This document shows positions 52,055-64,000 of a stretch of DNA of 64,000 bases, piece by piece. The stretch lies in contig OX463781.1 in the NCBI GenBank assembly GCA_949825025.1, positions 48,992,317 to 49,056,316 on the forward strand, given 5' to 3'. The translations under genes and the position numbers were made by a program. How positions within the stretch are numbered: the stretch's first letter is position 1; every line of letters begins with the position of its first letter. This stretch comes from Siphlonurus alternatus. Taxonomy: Eukaryota > Arthropoda > Insecta > Ephemeroptera > Siphlonuridae. The notes below the pieces were generated by a model, which made no database searches, was not told where the DNA came from, and was given only the letters and a program-made list of their open reading frames with translations.

Positions 52055-52843
52055 ATATTTATTCGAGCGGTCAACTTTGAGGAATAAGTACAAAATAATA
52101 AACCTCACGTTAATTTCGAGCATTAAAATATTTAAAATGTCGCTGGTCCATAACGCGAACCGGAAGTTGAAGAGAGTGGACGGTGGCACGCGAGCTGTGC
52201 GAATTTAGAGCTACATAATGCCGGGATAATAAACGTATATCCGCCGTATATATCCGCCGGTAATACTTTGTACCAAACTTTTGCTTATGTCAGCTTCGTA
52301 ATGAGTTTTATTTTGTATACACATATGTACGTGAAGTGTGCTACATAAAGGCGAGCTGCTAATTTGCTGGGGCGGGCAGTAATCAGCGAGTTCATGCGCC
52401 TGACATCTCTTGTTTCTGAATACATTCAGTACATTTTGTATAAAAAAATTACTCTGATTGCATAAATGTTTTGAACTGAAATTTACTACTGAAATTGATT
52501 TATAAACCATTGAAAAGCTGTCAAACTTTTTGTTTGCAAGTAAATTTTAACGATGTAATATATTTGTTGTGTTTGATGTTTACGTTGAATTCCACGTTTT
52601 TCAATAATATTTTAATAGCACTTTCAACTGTACTTAGTAAGCCGATTAGTTGTGGTAATGACGATTTCCATTTCGTCCCAAAACACGTATGAAACTGTAC
52701 TGTGAGTCAAAGGTACAATGTACAGTACTTTTCAAAAGTAATGACTATATATTTCCAGAGATTTTATATTGCTCTCTGATCTTTCTTTTTTATTTTGCAT
52801 ATATGTTTATTACACTTGCATTACTTGTGTAAAAATACATTAG
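52055..52843. other. Putative intron segment after ratchet site 2
   Basis: No exon recognised; a small GC-richer patch lies at 52140-52260. Confidence 0.4.
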
Positions 52844-53070
52844 TTAAGGTGGATTTTCATGAGCGACGAACGGCGATGCGACGCGATTTTGACGTCAAAG
52901 CTGTAAATCCTAGCGACGAGAGAATTCACCAGGTTTCGGCGGTGAATATTATATGGCGTTAATCATCGATTTTTTTTAACGCCAAATATGGCCGTCAATG
53001 GTTGTTAAAGCAAGTGCCCATTATTCGCTTCACTTCGCACGATAAAAATCGCCATGTAAATCCGCGTTTA
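52844..53070. mobile_element. TTAA-type inverted-repeat element, family A copy 3
   Basis: TTAA (52844-52847) then GGTGGATTTTCATGAGCGAC at the left; ATAAAAATCGCCATGTAAATCC at the right, with the terminal CACC decayed to GCGT and TTTA at 53067-53070. The interior GCGATGCGACGCGATTTTGACG is shared with copy 2. About 225 bp, non-coding. Confidence 0.75.
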
Positions 53071-53495
53071 CCGGTACATTTTGTTGGTGCCATGTGTTTT
53101 CCGCTGTAATGCAGATCGCGATCATGTCAACATGCAGATTATAAGTGACTTTCAGCTTCATCCTCCTGCAAGCTTGCACATTCAACCTCTCGATTTAAAA
53201 TCGATTTTTTTATATCAGCAACTTCTTATCATATATTTTTTTTATTAATATCCGGGTCTCGTAATAAAAAATCTCAAACTAGTATTGTTTAAAATCTGAT
53301 TATAACATCTTGAGTATATTTTTTTAACAATTAGTAGTAAAATTTTACGATTATTTTGTTTCACATGCGATGCAATTATGTTGAAGAACTTTTTGGTACT
53401 TTTTCTCGCTATTCTTTCTTGGTAAATTTTAAACTACTATACGTGGTTCTGGGCAATTTGTTACGTTTACAAGCTGTGAAGATCGCGAGCGAATG
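53071..53495. other. Spacer between two fold-back elements
   Basis: AT-rich with nothing recognisable. The frame beginning at 53356 reads into the next element and is not a gene. Confidence 0.45.
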
Positions 53496-53696
53496 TAAAG
53501 GTGCTTTTCCATGGAGCGATGTCCACAGCGAGGCGAGAAAGGCGCACTTGCTTCAGTATCGTATGACGGCCATGTTGGTGTATAAAAATCGCTTTCCCAC
53601 TATGATTTTTCCACGCCAACATGACCGCCATACGATATTGAAGCAAGTACGGCTTTGTCGCCCCGCTTGACATCGCTCCATGTAAAAGCACCTTAA
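53496..53696. mobile_element. Near-perfect hairpin element, family D
   Basis: GGTGCTTTTCCATGGAGCGA then TGTC at the left mirrors GACATCGCTCC then ATGTAAAAGCACC at the right. The right flank is TTAA (53693-53696); the left flank is TAAA, one change from TTAA. The inner arms CTTGCTTCAGTATCGTATG and CATACGATATTGAAGCAAG pair, as do GGCCATGTTGGTG and CCAACATGACCG. About 193 bp, young-looking, with almost no room for a loop. Short frames on both strands here are mirror artefacts. Confidence 0.85.
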
Positions 53697-56600
53697 AGTG
53701 AGTTGGCAATCAAGCAATCCACCTCCAATGACCTTGTTTAAGTGGAGGTGCACATTGCCTACCTATAACTTAAAGGTTCAGGATGGTGCCATGTGTATTG
53801 TTCCGCCTGCCTTATTCTCAAAAGGTCTGTTCGTAAACCCTGCTCGATGTACACCTGGCTATGCAACTCAGTATTAGGAAGTGCAGCTGACGTCACGTTT
53901 TTTGTTGCTCCGATCTTACGAATGTGTTTCCCGTGCCACTGCACCTCATTGGCATCGTGTGTGGTCGAGACTGGCGGGCAATTACCGCCACTCAGCAAGC
54001 GTTGTGCAGCCCTAATGGTCTTCCCTTTACCTGATTGTTATAATTATAGACGCAACAAAAACTTTGAGAGCGCCATAAAAATATAAACAATAAAAAGTAA
54101 TAAAATTTAATTTTTAAATTAATTAATTAAATCTTGGTGCTACCTTGTTATTATTTTACCTTTATTACTCCATAAGGTGCAATAAAAGTATCGATTGATA
54201 AATAATTTATAAAGCATATTGTCAGCAAAGGTGTGTAATTTATCTCCCCAAGTGTCCATATATATTTTGTAGTGACGTGTTTTTGCTGCCAAGTCACTTC
54301 TGGCTTCGACTCAAGCTATAAAATTTATAATTCTTATATGTAACCTCCAGGAGGTCTGAACGTCTTCATAATATCCGTCCATATCATAGCTGGGCAATAT
54401 AAATAACCTTTTATGTTATATTATGTAGCTTTTAAATAATATCATCAGACCTCCCATTCAGAAAGAATTTATAAAAAAAAATATCTCAATTGAAAATTTT
54501 ACATATTTAAAATAACTTGTTTGAGTAGCAATATATATTTTTTCAGGGAATATATTTCCATGTAAAACAATTTGTTTCATCATGAAACTGGACCGTGTCG
54601 AGAGTGCTGCTTGAGGCGACCAAACAACCACTATCAATTTCAAAACTACTCGCTAGTCTGAGATCGCCTGTTTTCAACATAGAGACGGCGGGAAAATTGT
54701 CTCCATAAGCCACCATGTTACATTTTTTTTATTTATTATTTTTTTTTGTTCTTAGTAACTATTATAAAGCTATTAATTCGGAACCATCTCCTACCTCATA
54801 ATGAATCAATTAAGAGCTTATTTTCCTCTATGAAAAAAAAGTTCTGAAATGCAAAAAAGCAATGCTGAGTTATTGTTTATTACATAAGTTTGGATAGGAC
54901 GGTGGGAACACCGCAAAATCAGCTGACTTGAAGCTTAAATTTGTAACGTGTCACGATGATAGCCGAAGTAGCCTGACGGGCTGCAGACATGTGGGTGTTA
55001 GTTGTGAAAAGAAGAGTATAGTCTGCGCGAGGAATCGCCAATGCGACAAGTTAGTGTTAACAGAAAACAATTTTTGTAACACCCAGGAGATCAGCTTTCT
55101 GACTAAATTAGATTTTTGCGGTCTCTTTTGTTTTGGAGGAACTTTTTAAGATGCATCTCTCGCGTCTGAAACTTTATCTCTTTAAAAGTTGGTGTATCTT
55201 TTTGACGGGGCTTTTTTAACTTCTTTATATTTTACGTGAGATAGAAACGTAACATGAGACGGAGCTTACAATATAATTAGTACATAAATAATTTCGCTAC
55301 AAATGAGGAAATTAATTAAAAATGATTTATAATCGGCGTGGTTTTTAGCTTATTTAAATTTTAAGACCATGGCAGCATATCTTTAGATTATTCTTAGTAT
55401 AATTAATAATTTAATAAGCTTATTAAATTTTATTAATAAGAACATCTTTGAGTGTTCTGACGATTATGAAGAACTGATGGAATATATCCGGACAAAGATC
55501 ACGGCATGATCCGGACGTTTTGTCAGATGTATTCCCGGCAGATTTGCTCGCTTTTTGTGAAAATACTTGACCCGGCATGCAAAGATCCCGCAAATCGACA
55601 GGGGACCATAACATGCACAGCAGGACTCATAAATCTCCTTTTTATATTATAACTTTTTATACATCGCAGCGGAAAAATCTCAATATATAGCAGCCTTTTT
55701 ACTGAATTATATTTTTTGTATTCACAAAACATATTTCAATATGTTCATCTTTTAAAATGTTACGTCTGCATTTTTTTTTATATCTTTTTATATATTTTAG
55801 AAAATAACATTTCAATTACCATGATATAAAATATACAGTTTACGTTTCTCAGTGAGTATATAAGACATAATGGACAGAATAAATAATTATAATTTAACTA
55901 CTCTTTTATCATTAATTGTATTAATATGATATTCAAGAAATTTAGTGTCCTTAATTAATTGGGAATTTGTAATTGTCTTTATTGTATTTGGCTTAATTGT
56001 ATACAACCATAAAGTTAATATATTATTATATATTGTATACAGCAAATTCTACACTCTTCCTGGTGTTCCACAGAAATAATAAAAGAAATATAACAATTCG
56101 ATAACAATCACACAATATTCCAATATTAGGATAGCGTGCAATGGACGCGCGAGTCTCTATATATGGAATCAGTTAAATAACGTCTCTATAATATATATAT
56201 ATATATTATAATGGAATTAAATAATGCAGCACGTAGTATTAGCTGACCTTTCAGTGAGATGCATGTCTGCATGGCGCCACACGAGAGTCAGCAGGCGCCA
56301 GCTTGTCTCGGCACCTGTAACCACCAAACCAATCTAATGTCGAACAAAGGTATCCAGACTTACTGCCCCTGCATTGCCTTCCGTGCAGGGTTACATAAGT
56401 CTCATTTCTGCAGGAGACCAGCGTGACAATTTCATGATGGCGTGTGGCATTTTCATTCAGTGCCGTAAAATTAAATTCCAAGAAATTCAAAATACTTTCC
56501 AGAATTAAATTTTTTATTATGTACGTGCCTTGTGAATAATAATGTTTTCATTTCAATAAAAAGTCAACAATTATTTTAAAATAAAAATTTAATTTGTTTA

Positions 56601-59313
56601 TTACATAATAATAATAAACTATTTAAATATTGTCGTCAAAGGATAAACATTAATTTATTTCTCCCTACTGCATGCAATGATTACAGTACTTATTTTTTTT
56701 AATTTGAAATAAATTGCACTGTTTTTATTACATTAATTATTTATTGTATTACCATTTACATCTGTTTGCAGTTTTTACTGTAGGTAATTCAAATGAAACT
56801 TTAACTCAAATTACTTTTAAATAAACAGCTGTTGGAAAAGATTTACTTTATAATCAATTAATAAAACACGTTTTATATTGCTAGCATTGTTATTTTAATT
56901 TGTATTAAATTCTTTGTAAAAACAAACGAATCCATTAGTACATTGTTTATTTTTCTATAAATATATTGTCATGGATTAATTGTGGACTAAAGTTGATATA
57001 GTCTGTTTATGTAAAAAAGTATTTTAATTTTGTCAAGAATTTTGATGTAACAGCTGTCGCGAGGGAGCGCGCTATTTTAATCATCTCAAATTAGGCTGTA
57101 TTTGCGTGTTGCTGGGGTGCTAAGCAGCCTGTCACATGCAAGTTCGTCAAGAAATGTCACTCTTCTGTTTGGCTTCTATGACAATCGATTGTTGTACGTA
57201 ATAATATCGATTTAAATCGAGATGCAAAAATCGAAGTTGTTTTAAGTATCATTGAAAATATTTGGATCCTCAACATTTTTAAACCAAATTTGTAAAGAGA
57301 TGTAGATGGAAAAAATAAATTTTGTAATTGAATTAATTAAAAGAAATTTTTGCATACTCAAATTTCCTAATTACTTTAAAATTTACATTATTCGCATGCA
57401 CACACACATGAATATGCAATTCAATTGAAAAGTAGAAACGAGATTGGTTGGTTGGCTGGTTTTTACCCCGCTATCTTCCCGCACACTCGGCAAAATGGAG
57501 GACGAGTGTTGGAAATACACGCTGTGTGATGGTCGCGAAGCACCCAGGCGGAACTCAGATAGCATTGTCAGCTGTGCATGCACTTTTTACATCAGCTGTC
57601 AGCTTGCAAATATTTCCATCTCGATGAACGATCCAAAAAATTAAATTTAATTTTAGTATTTCTCTGCAAAAAGTCTCCCATATAATTATGTCTAAAAAAT
57701 GGAGAATGTACAGTTTCTTCTATCGTGTATTATAATGATATGTAGCCATCAAAAGTGAAAACACCGCCATTTCAAGCGTAATCTCACAGATTTGGAGGAC
57801 CAGAATCTTTTTAGTTGCGGTGATGTATTTCGTTTGTGCGACCGAAATGTAAGAGAGGCTTACATATTGTAAAGTATTCAATAACGTCGCGATGCTGAGC
57901 AAGCAATGTGGTCTCGTGGAGCGGAACAAATGAAGCTTGGACATTTTCTTTGATACTTGCAAGCTTGCAGTGCATCACACAGCACAATATTGCACACTTC
58001 TGCAACATTTATAAGTCTTTAAAATGATTTATTTTTATTTATAAGTCTCATGTCGGTTCTTTTGATTCGATGCCCATAAGAGCGTACACAATAGCATTCC
58101 AACAAGACTTATTGGCGTTAAGGAGACACCGACGTCTGAAATTTATCATTAATAAATTTACACAAGAATTCGATAAATTATACTGATTTTTATCACAGCT
58201 TAATAAATTGAATTATATTAGTATGAAGGAAATGGTAAAATTGGAAGAATAACGCCATTATTCATGTTGATATTATAATCTTAACACTTATATCTCTAAC
58301 TCTATAATATATTTTTTATTTTTAAATAATGTTCACTTTTTTTATCATTTTGAAGATATTGAAATATTTTTATGATAACAATCAATTGTTGATCAATCAT
58401 TGTATTATATTTCAGAAAAAAATACAGTTATAATTATTTAAAATTCATAATATTTTATTGCTTTTCGCTTGCACATAACAATATAAGCGGTATAAGCACG
58501 TCAAATAATCAAGAATCAATGAGACATATATACACAAACAAACACTACACTTATCAAGATTCACAATACATATTACAGCTCATCAATAATTCCGAGTATG
58601 GTGTATCATCATACTAAAGTGTAACAGCTTAATATTGAAATTCTGCCATTAAATGTATTATGCGCGTATTATGGAAATATTATCTCAAAGTCGCTACCTT
58701 AAAGTGACCCCGCCCCTTTTTGGCGAACATTTTTAGATCGAGAAGCGGCAGGTGCGTCTAGAGCTGACGACGCGAAAAGCTAAAAAACAAGTAAATGCTT
58801 TCAACACAAGCCAGCTTATACTGCATTGCTTGCTTACTGCTTTCCGTTTGATGCGATTACGCCTTAATGCTCGACGCGCAATTTTGCATCGTCATTCTTT
58901 TATTTCTCTCCCTGTCTTCAATTTCTTGTGTTGAAATAAAATACAATTTCAGCAATTTTAGATAAAAAACACTCAAACATCTTTAATTATTTTATGATTG
59001 ATTTAAATTTCAATGTAATTTGTATTAATCATCAAAAGATCCGAGTGTAAATTCTTACAAATGTCCAATGATGTTTTTTTGTCAAATCAGCAGTAAGCGG
59101 ATTGAGGGGAGATATTATTTTTAGTAATAAAACCTTATAGAATGTGAGGTGCACGATTATAACAACGTCTTTCAGAGGTCGAAGTATCCCATTACACAAA
59201 TCACTTGTTAGCTCCCGTTCTATTTGCATCTCCTTGTTAAGGTAAAAAGGAGTCGACTGACTGCTATCGTTAGACATCGTAAATTCGTAATTGGCAACCT
59301 TCTTGAAATTTTT
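53697..59313. other. AT-rich putative intron segment
   Basis: It contains TGACGTCA at 53888, a GC-richer patch at about 53780-54030, a patch at 56250-56420, and another at 57450-57560. Frames of 60-100 codons in these patches have no recognisable domain and no paired splice sites. No RNA gene seen. Confidence 0.4.
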
Positions 59314-59544
59314 ATTGTAACCTTGAGTTTTGTACTGTCAATATTTTTCTATATTTTTGATAACCCTTCAAATCGTTCTGCAAAACGCTGTGACGTCATA
59401 GTCATGCAAATATTTAACACAAAAGCATAGGGAAATGCGTTGCATGACTATGACGTCACAGCGTATCTCCCCTTGATTTTGAAGTTTCCAAAAAATCTGA
59501 ATAAAATAATTGACAATATACATAACTCAAGGTCCTCTATCCAA
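59314..59544. mobile_element. Fold-back element, family F copy 2
   Basis: The right end GGTCCTCTATCCAA (59531-59544) matches the terminus of copy 1 at 25.9 kb. The left arm from TTGTAACCTTGAG is its decayed inverse. Central arms GCTGTGACGTCATAGTCATG and CATGACTATGACGTCACAGC are perfectly inverted and contain TGACGTCA at 59391-59398 and 59451-59458. Confidence 0.75.
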
Positions 59545-60785
59545 AAATATTCAATAAAAACATGAAACATTATCGAGATACATGCAGTAATTAATATGAC
59601 GTCACCACAGTATAGAGAAGATAGTAGAGAAAGTCGTATGTTAGAATCGAAGTCGAAAACTGCTCGCGTCAACGGCATGTTTGTCCGCCGCAATGTTAAA
59701 ATCATAGGAAAGGGGCACGACCAAATGGGGCATCCTGCAATGTTATGGTATAGGAGAATCAACTATAATCTGCTCTAACTCGGAAATTATTAAAGCTAGC
59801 ACAGTGGAACTTTCACTAAAATATTAGAAAAAAAATCTAGTATTTTTTACAAGAAAAAAGTAAGCTCTTAACCCAATATTCAAAAAGTGTCAAAAATTGA
59901 CTTCAGCTCCCCCGTAGCGCAGGTATGGGAGTTTGGCTACTATCTTTCCTGTACTGTGGACGTCACGTGATCATTTAAGTTGAAACACTCGCGTCTTAAT
60001 GCTCGTTTTTTTTATTTTCCACCTCGGCAATTTTCACCTCTCGAGACTTCTAAAAACAAGCGAGGGAAGTGTCATTGATTTTCTACGTCGTATTTCTGAG
60101 ACGTCGGACTTGAAAACCTTACCTGTTTACTGCGGCCGAGTAATATTTAAAAAACGTGGAGTATGTTACGTAAAGAAGTATGAGCGCCGAGGAAACCCAT
60201 GTGAATACTACTGTGATGCTTGGCACATTTCCATAAGGGTTTATTTTTAATTATATTTTTACACCGCTCTATTTTTTTCTTCTTAGTTTTCATAGTAGCA
60301 AAACTATATTGTATGTTATATTTATAACAGTATATAATATGTAGGTTATATGTAATATATATCATTAAGATTAATTAATTGTAGAATTTGTAATTAAAAA
60401 TTACTTTAATTTATTTATAGTATATTTAATAATTAATAATAAAAAATGCTGCTCATAAGAAATATATTAGTATTAAAAAATACATAAATATAGTATAGGA
60501 TTAAAAATGCAAGCGAAGGGAAAATTTTGTGCTGAATTTTGCTGCAAACACGTGGTCAACCAAGCGAGAGAAAAAGGGGGCGGGGCTGCTTCAAATGCAT
60601 TGCCTTGCGCGACTTTATCTTGGCTGCCGCTACTAAATCAAAACCCTCTTTGTGTACTGACGCACGGCTTGTAAGGAAGTACCGAAAACTGAATTTCCCG
60701 TGGACATTGGTGTACGTACGCTTGGTTCCCAGTTAATTGGCTCGACACACCTCTGGTCCCGCGCCAAATTCTTGTGACAAGTTTT
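59545..60785. other. AT-rich putative intron segment
   Basis: TGACGTCA at 59597 and a GACGTCACGTGATC composite at 59960. A GGGGGCGGGGC box sits at about 60574. No exon called. Confidence 0.4.
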
Positions 60786-60861
60786 CTGTCCGAGAGTTAG
60801 AAACAGACGCCCGTTTAGTCACTCGCTGTCCGAGAATTATTAGAAACAGACGCCCGTTTAG
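60786..60861 (+). repeat. Two-copy tandem duplication, 33/36-bp unit
   Basis: CTGTCCGAGA then TTAGAAACAGACGCCCGTTTAG occurs at 60786-60818 and 60826-60861. The second copy has G to A in GAGAG/GAGAA and a 3-base ATT insertion. The rest is identical. Confidence 0.85.
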
Positions 60862-61205
60862 CACCTCAGCTTGTAGCTTCAAAGAATTTTGGTGAATTTT
60901 TGTTTTGGAAAACATTGAAAAGTTCTCGACCCCACAAATGCAACAAGACTGCTGCATTTATTATGAAGAGAAAGTTTATTATTAAAAGTTTTTTCTGTTT
61001 CAAAAAACGAATTCTCGAGAGACAGTAACGTCTTGGTTGTTACATCTTTTTATTCTGCGAAGCCACATCTGCCCTCCCGGCGGAGTTGGAGGAGACACGT
61101 TACTCGCGTCTCCAGACAATTATGTGTCTGGAATCAAACAAATAAACTTCTCGCACCAGCCTTGACATATGTTCCACACAAAGTAAATTCTTTAAAACTT
61201 TTTGT

Positions 61206-61315
61206 CTTCAGAAAGTTTCTCTAATTCATGATGTCGATATGACACTGTAGTATACTTCAGAAAAAGTTGCACTAATTCATGTCGATATGATACAGTGTAT
61301 GATACTTCAGAAAAA
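61206..61315 (+). repeat. Tandem repeat, about 2.2 copies of a 49-50 bp unit
   Basis: Units at 61206-61254 and 61255-61304 each start CTTCAGAAA and contain CTAATTCATG and GTCGATATGA; a third start, CTTCAGAAAAA, follows at 61305. The units differ by small indels, so the array is older than the one at 60.8 kb. Confidence 0.7.
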
Positions 61316-63515
61316 TGACATGATCTGGAAATAAGTTTCGTGACATTTATATGAGTTTAACTTTGAATTAGACACATTAATTTGTTCGTGGTCTAACTTT
61401 TAATACTTGTTCCTCACGCAGGTCATAAAAATTTACTTTCTGAAATAAATTTATGATTGCCAAAATTCTTAATAAAATTTATAACAGGAAAAAGAACTTA
61501 AAAAAATATATATTATATTCAATGCATTGTTATTTGTTATGCAACGTGCATGCATGATCATAAAAAAACTTTGGCACCTGCGATAGGAGGTGATTTTTTT
61601 TATATTTTCGTCTATATTTTATTACTGGTCAGCGATAAAACTCTGGGAGCGACTTTTTTTGTGAAAATTGTCACCGAATCAATTCCCGACTCGGACAGTT
61701 TGAAAACCCCGGCAGCTCCCCGGGGAGGACGCAACTTCTTACCCCGCCATTCTTTATTAAAGCATGGCTGACGTGCATGCATATTACACCACCTTCTCCC
61801 TCGAATAAACTTTTAAACTCACATTTTTCACCCCCACCAAGTGAGCACGAAAATGTAGTGGTAGGTTTTTCTTGTTGTTTGTTCTTTTTTTTTATAAAGC
61901 TTTTAAAAAATTATTAACGCAAAGTCATGTAAAATTGAACATTGTAAGCCAAGAAAATAAATACATCTATATAGCTCAAAAATTACAGGGAAAAACATTT
62001 TCGAGGCGGATAAAAATTTCAACTCGATTAAAATCAAATTTTAAAATTTGATATTTATAACAATATAATGACAATTGCAGTAATTAAAATATAATACGAG
62101 TAATTACTATTGAATTTAATGACAGATTGAAATGGTTCGTTATTGAATGGTCCTTTCATAGATGTGTAACTGATTTTGCTTGTATAGCATGTGATTGAAG
62201 TGCAGGAACCGGAAGTACTTCTGCGTCCCACCACTAAATATAGTTCTTGTAGGTTATCTTTGTCTGACGTCACGTGACCCTCCCATTAGTATTGGAGTGA
62301 CGTCACACCAAAGGAACATGGATGCGGTGCGATAGTTGTTTACTTGATCGCCATGGTTACATCGTCCGCCCCACGTTCCGCCACGTCTGAGGCACCGCGA
62401 GACCGCCGAGGACAGCTGCGGTAGACAGCGATTTATTTTCCCCACTTTCCCTGAACTTATGACTCTGAAAACTTTTTAATAGTTTTATAACTCCAAATAT
62501 TTGTAATATAGTTGGTAATTGATGGAAATTAGGCACAAACTACTTTCGGACTTGTTACAACAGACCAAGTTTAACATTTTAGTACAATTTGCTAGTTTCT
62601 GCTTTGGTGCGGGAAATAACGGTCGTGATTTTCATCGAGATATGTAGTGAGAAACTTCTAATAAGGAGCGACAGAACTTTGATAAATATAAAGTTTCACT
62701 GAATATACCCAAACAATTTCACATAACATGGCACAAGCAGATGATGTGTCGCTGTTAATCACGTCAATACAAGTCAATAAAGCTCATTTTGCCATCTTAT
62801 TTACATATATTTGAATCGTAGCAATTTACATTTAACTTCAATGCAGAATAATTGAATGGTCTGCTTGTAACACAGTAAGCATAACTTGCAATGTAACATT
62901 TACAATACACGTTACTTGCAATGATTGCAGACGAGAGTTACGTAAAGTACATTGTGATGTGCACACCAAGATTGTTGCCGCTTCAAATTGCCAATTATCA
63001 CAAGTTCTGAGCGATAAACACTCTGAAGTTTTGATGATGTAATTAAAAGTAAATATAACTTGTTGGTAACATCACTTGAAAAACTGATTGACCCAATTTA
63101 TTATAAAAAAAATGTAATTATGTCATCGATCCATCATTTTATATTAAAATTAGTTTTTTTTTTTGCTTGCTGTTATATAAAGATTATGCATTAAAATTCT
63201 GATATAGATATACAGAATAATGTAAAGTTATATAGAAGAAGTATCATGCATGGGATAAAGTTGAATAAAGTTACATGGCAAGTAGAAAAAAATACAATGA
63301 AATCTAACTTTTCTTTTGATTATGAGCATAAATTATAAAGTATAACTTCTTTGTATTATTATTAATGTAATCGTAAACGTTGTTATAAGACTAAAGCCAT
63401 GATCTCGATACATAACTGTATATTTATGTATGATTGCTGCGGCGTGGCTATCCACACTACAATTATTTCCATTGTTGCGTGCGGGTTGCAGCCCTCCAGG
63501 GGGACGCAATCCAAC
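61316..63515. other. AT-rich segment with a GC-rich regulatory-looking block
   Basis: A GC-rich block at about 62200-62430 holds the CRE/E-box composite described separately. The minus-strand frames there are short and unrecognised. Otherwise AT-rich and empty. Confidence 0.4.
62265..62305. promoter_or_regulatory. Two CRE octamers, one fused to an E-box
   Basis: TGACGTCACGTGACC (62265-62279) is identical to the 15-mer at 49210, and a second TGACGTCA lies at 62298-62305, 33 bases on. The setting is GC-rich. This could be an enhancer or promoter core; no transcript evidence is available from sequence. Confidence 0.4.
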
Positions 63516-63638
63516 ATGGCGGCGGCCGCACGCAACCAGGGAAATTGGAAACTAACGAGTTTTTTTAACCTTGTTTTCTCCCTGTATGTAATTGACACCG
63601 TAATTATGATTAAAAAAAAAATTAAAAATAATAGTTGA
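63516..63638 (+). other. Short ORF starting at a CAACATGGCGGC motif
   Basis: ATG at 63516 opens 40 codons, starting MAAAARNQGNWKLTSF, then a hydrophobic run and a Lys-rich tail, ending at 63638. The start overlaps AACATGGCGGC, which also matches the YY1/Pho core found at promoters and response elements. GC-rich only at the 5' side. It could be a first exon, a regulatory site, or chance. No homolog recognised. Confidence 0.2.
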
Positions 63639-64000
63639 ATTTTAATTTTTCAGAGTGAATTCAAATGAATTTTCTAAAAATGAAAAGGAATTTAATATTA
63701 CGTAAAATTAATGATCTTTTGTTGGAATGACGTCATAATACTTAAATACATTAACATTTCATTTATATGACGCAACTTTTTGTTACGAATCAAATTACCA
63801 TACTTGCATATCACATTCTTGAATCTGTTAGCGGCTGTATTGGACGTTATAAGAAGCATTGTTATAAAAAAATAATACCAACTTTTACTGTTAAAAAAAC
63901 GCGTAAATTTGCATAATTTTAAGCCTTTTTAATAGAATAAAAAGCGAGCATATAACCATAATCTGATATTTTAATTTGGTTGATATCTGACGAGTGTTTT
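63639..64000. other. AT-rich tail of the window
   Basis: TGACGTCA at 63728-63735; nothing else recognised. Confidence 0.5.

Noticed and set aside
53356..53753. Overlapping frames on both strands with similar peptides
   Set aside because: The mirror peptides come from the inverted arms of the family D hairpin.

Overview
This window looks like a non-coding-dominated stretch of an animal nuclear genome. It is strongly AT-rich, with no operons, no bacterial-type gene density, and no stop-free reading frame longer than about 200 codons. Many short fold-back transposon relics are scattered through it. An arthropod, most likely an insect, fits best: AT-rich introns, compact TTAA-flanked hairpin elements, and CAG|GTAAGA-type ratchet sites in a very long intron. 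I cannot name the species. Nearly all short ORFs here are chance frames.

The one coding piece I believe in is a + strand exon at about 21.25-21.7 kb. It opens a secreted protein: ATG at 21565, a clear signal peptide, then a short Cys-Cys and His-rich stretch, ending at a good splice donor (exon end 21715). The exon probably begins at an acceptor at 21250/21251. A possible non-coding leader exon with a TATA/Inr-like promoter lies at 16.57-16.71 kb. I cannot assign the protein to a family, and I see no convincing downstream coding exon before the window ends, so its first coding intron would exceed 42 kb.

Within that presumed intron are two sites where a strong 3' splice site is joined with zero spacing to a 5' splice-site consensus, at 41032/41033 and 52048/52049. 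This is the layout of recursive (ratchet) splice sites. They would cut the intron into segments of about 19.3 kb, 11.0 kb and a remainder, which is the most interesting system I can support here.

The rest divides as follows. 1-16.5 kb is upstream AT-rich DNA with a nuclear-receptor half-site cluster (354-383), fold-back elements (5.1, 6.2, 10.1, 11.8 and 14.0 kb), and a small GC-rich island (15.65-15.84 kb). 16.7-21.25 kb is a putative leader intron. 21.7-64 kb is putative intron with about ten more fold-back elements in at least six families. It also holds a 4-unit tandem array of a 98-100 bp repeat (35.06-35.46 kb), a (TTTA)n microsatellite (31.3 kb), small tandem duplications, and an element inserted at the end of another (43.1-43.7 kb). 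The perfect CRE octamer TGACGTCA occurs at least 18 times by hand count, far more than base composition would predict. Only about five of these copies lie in the recognised mobile elements.
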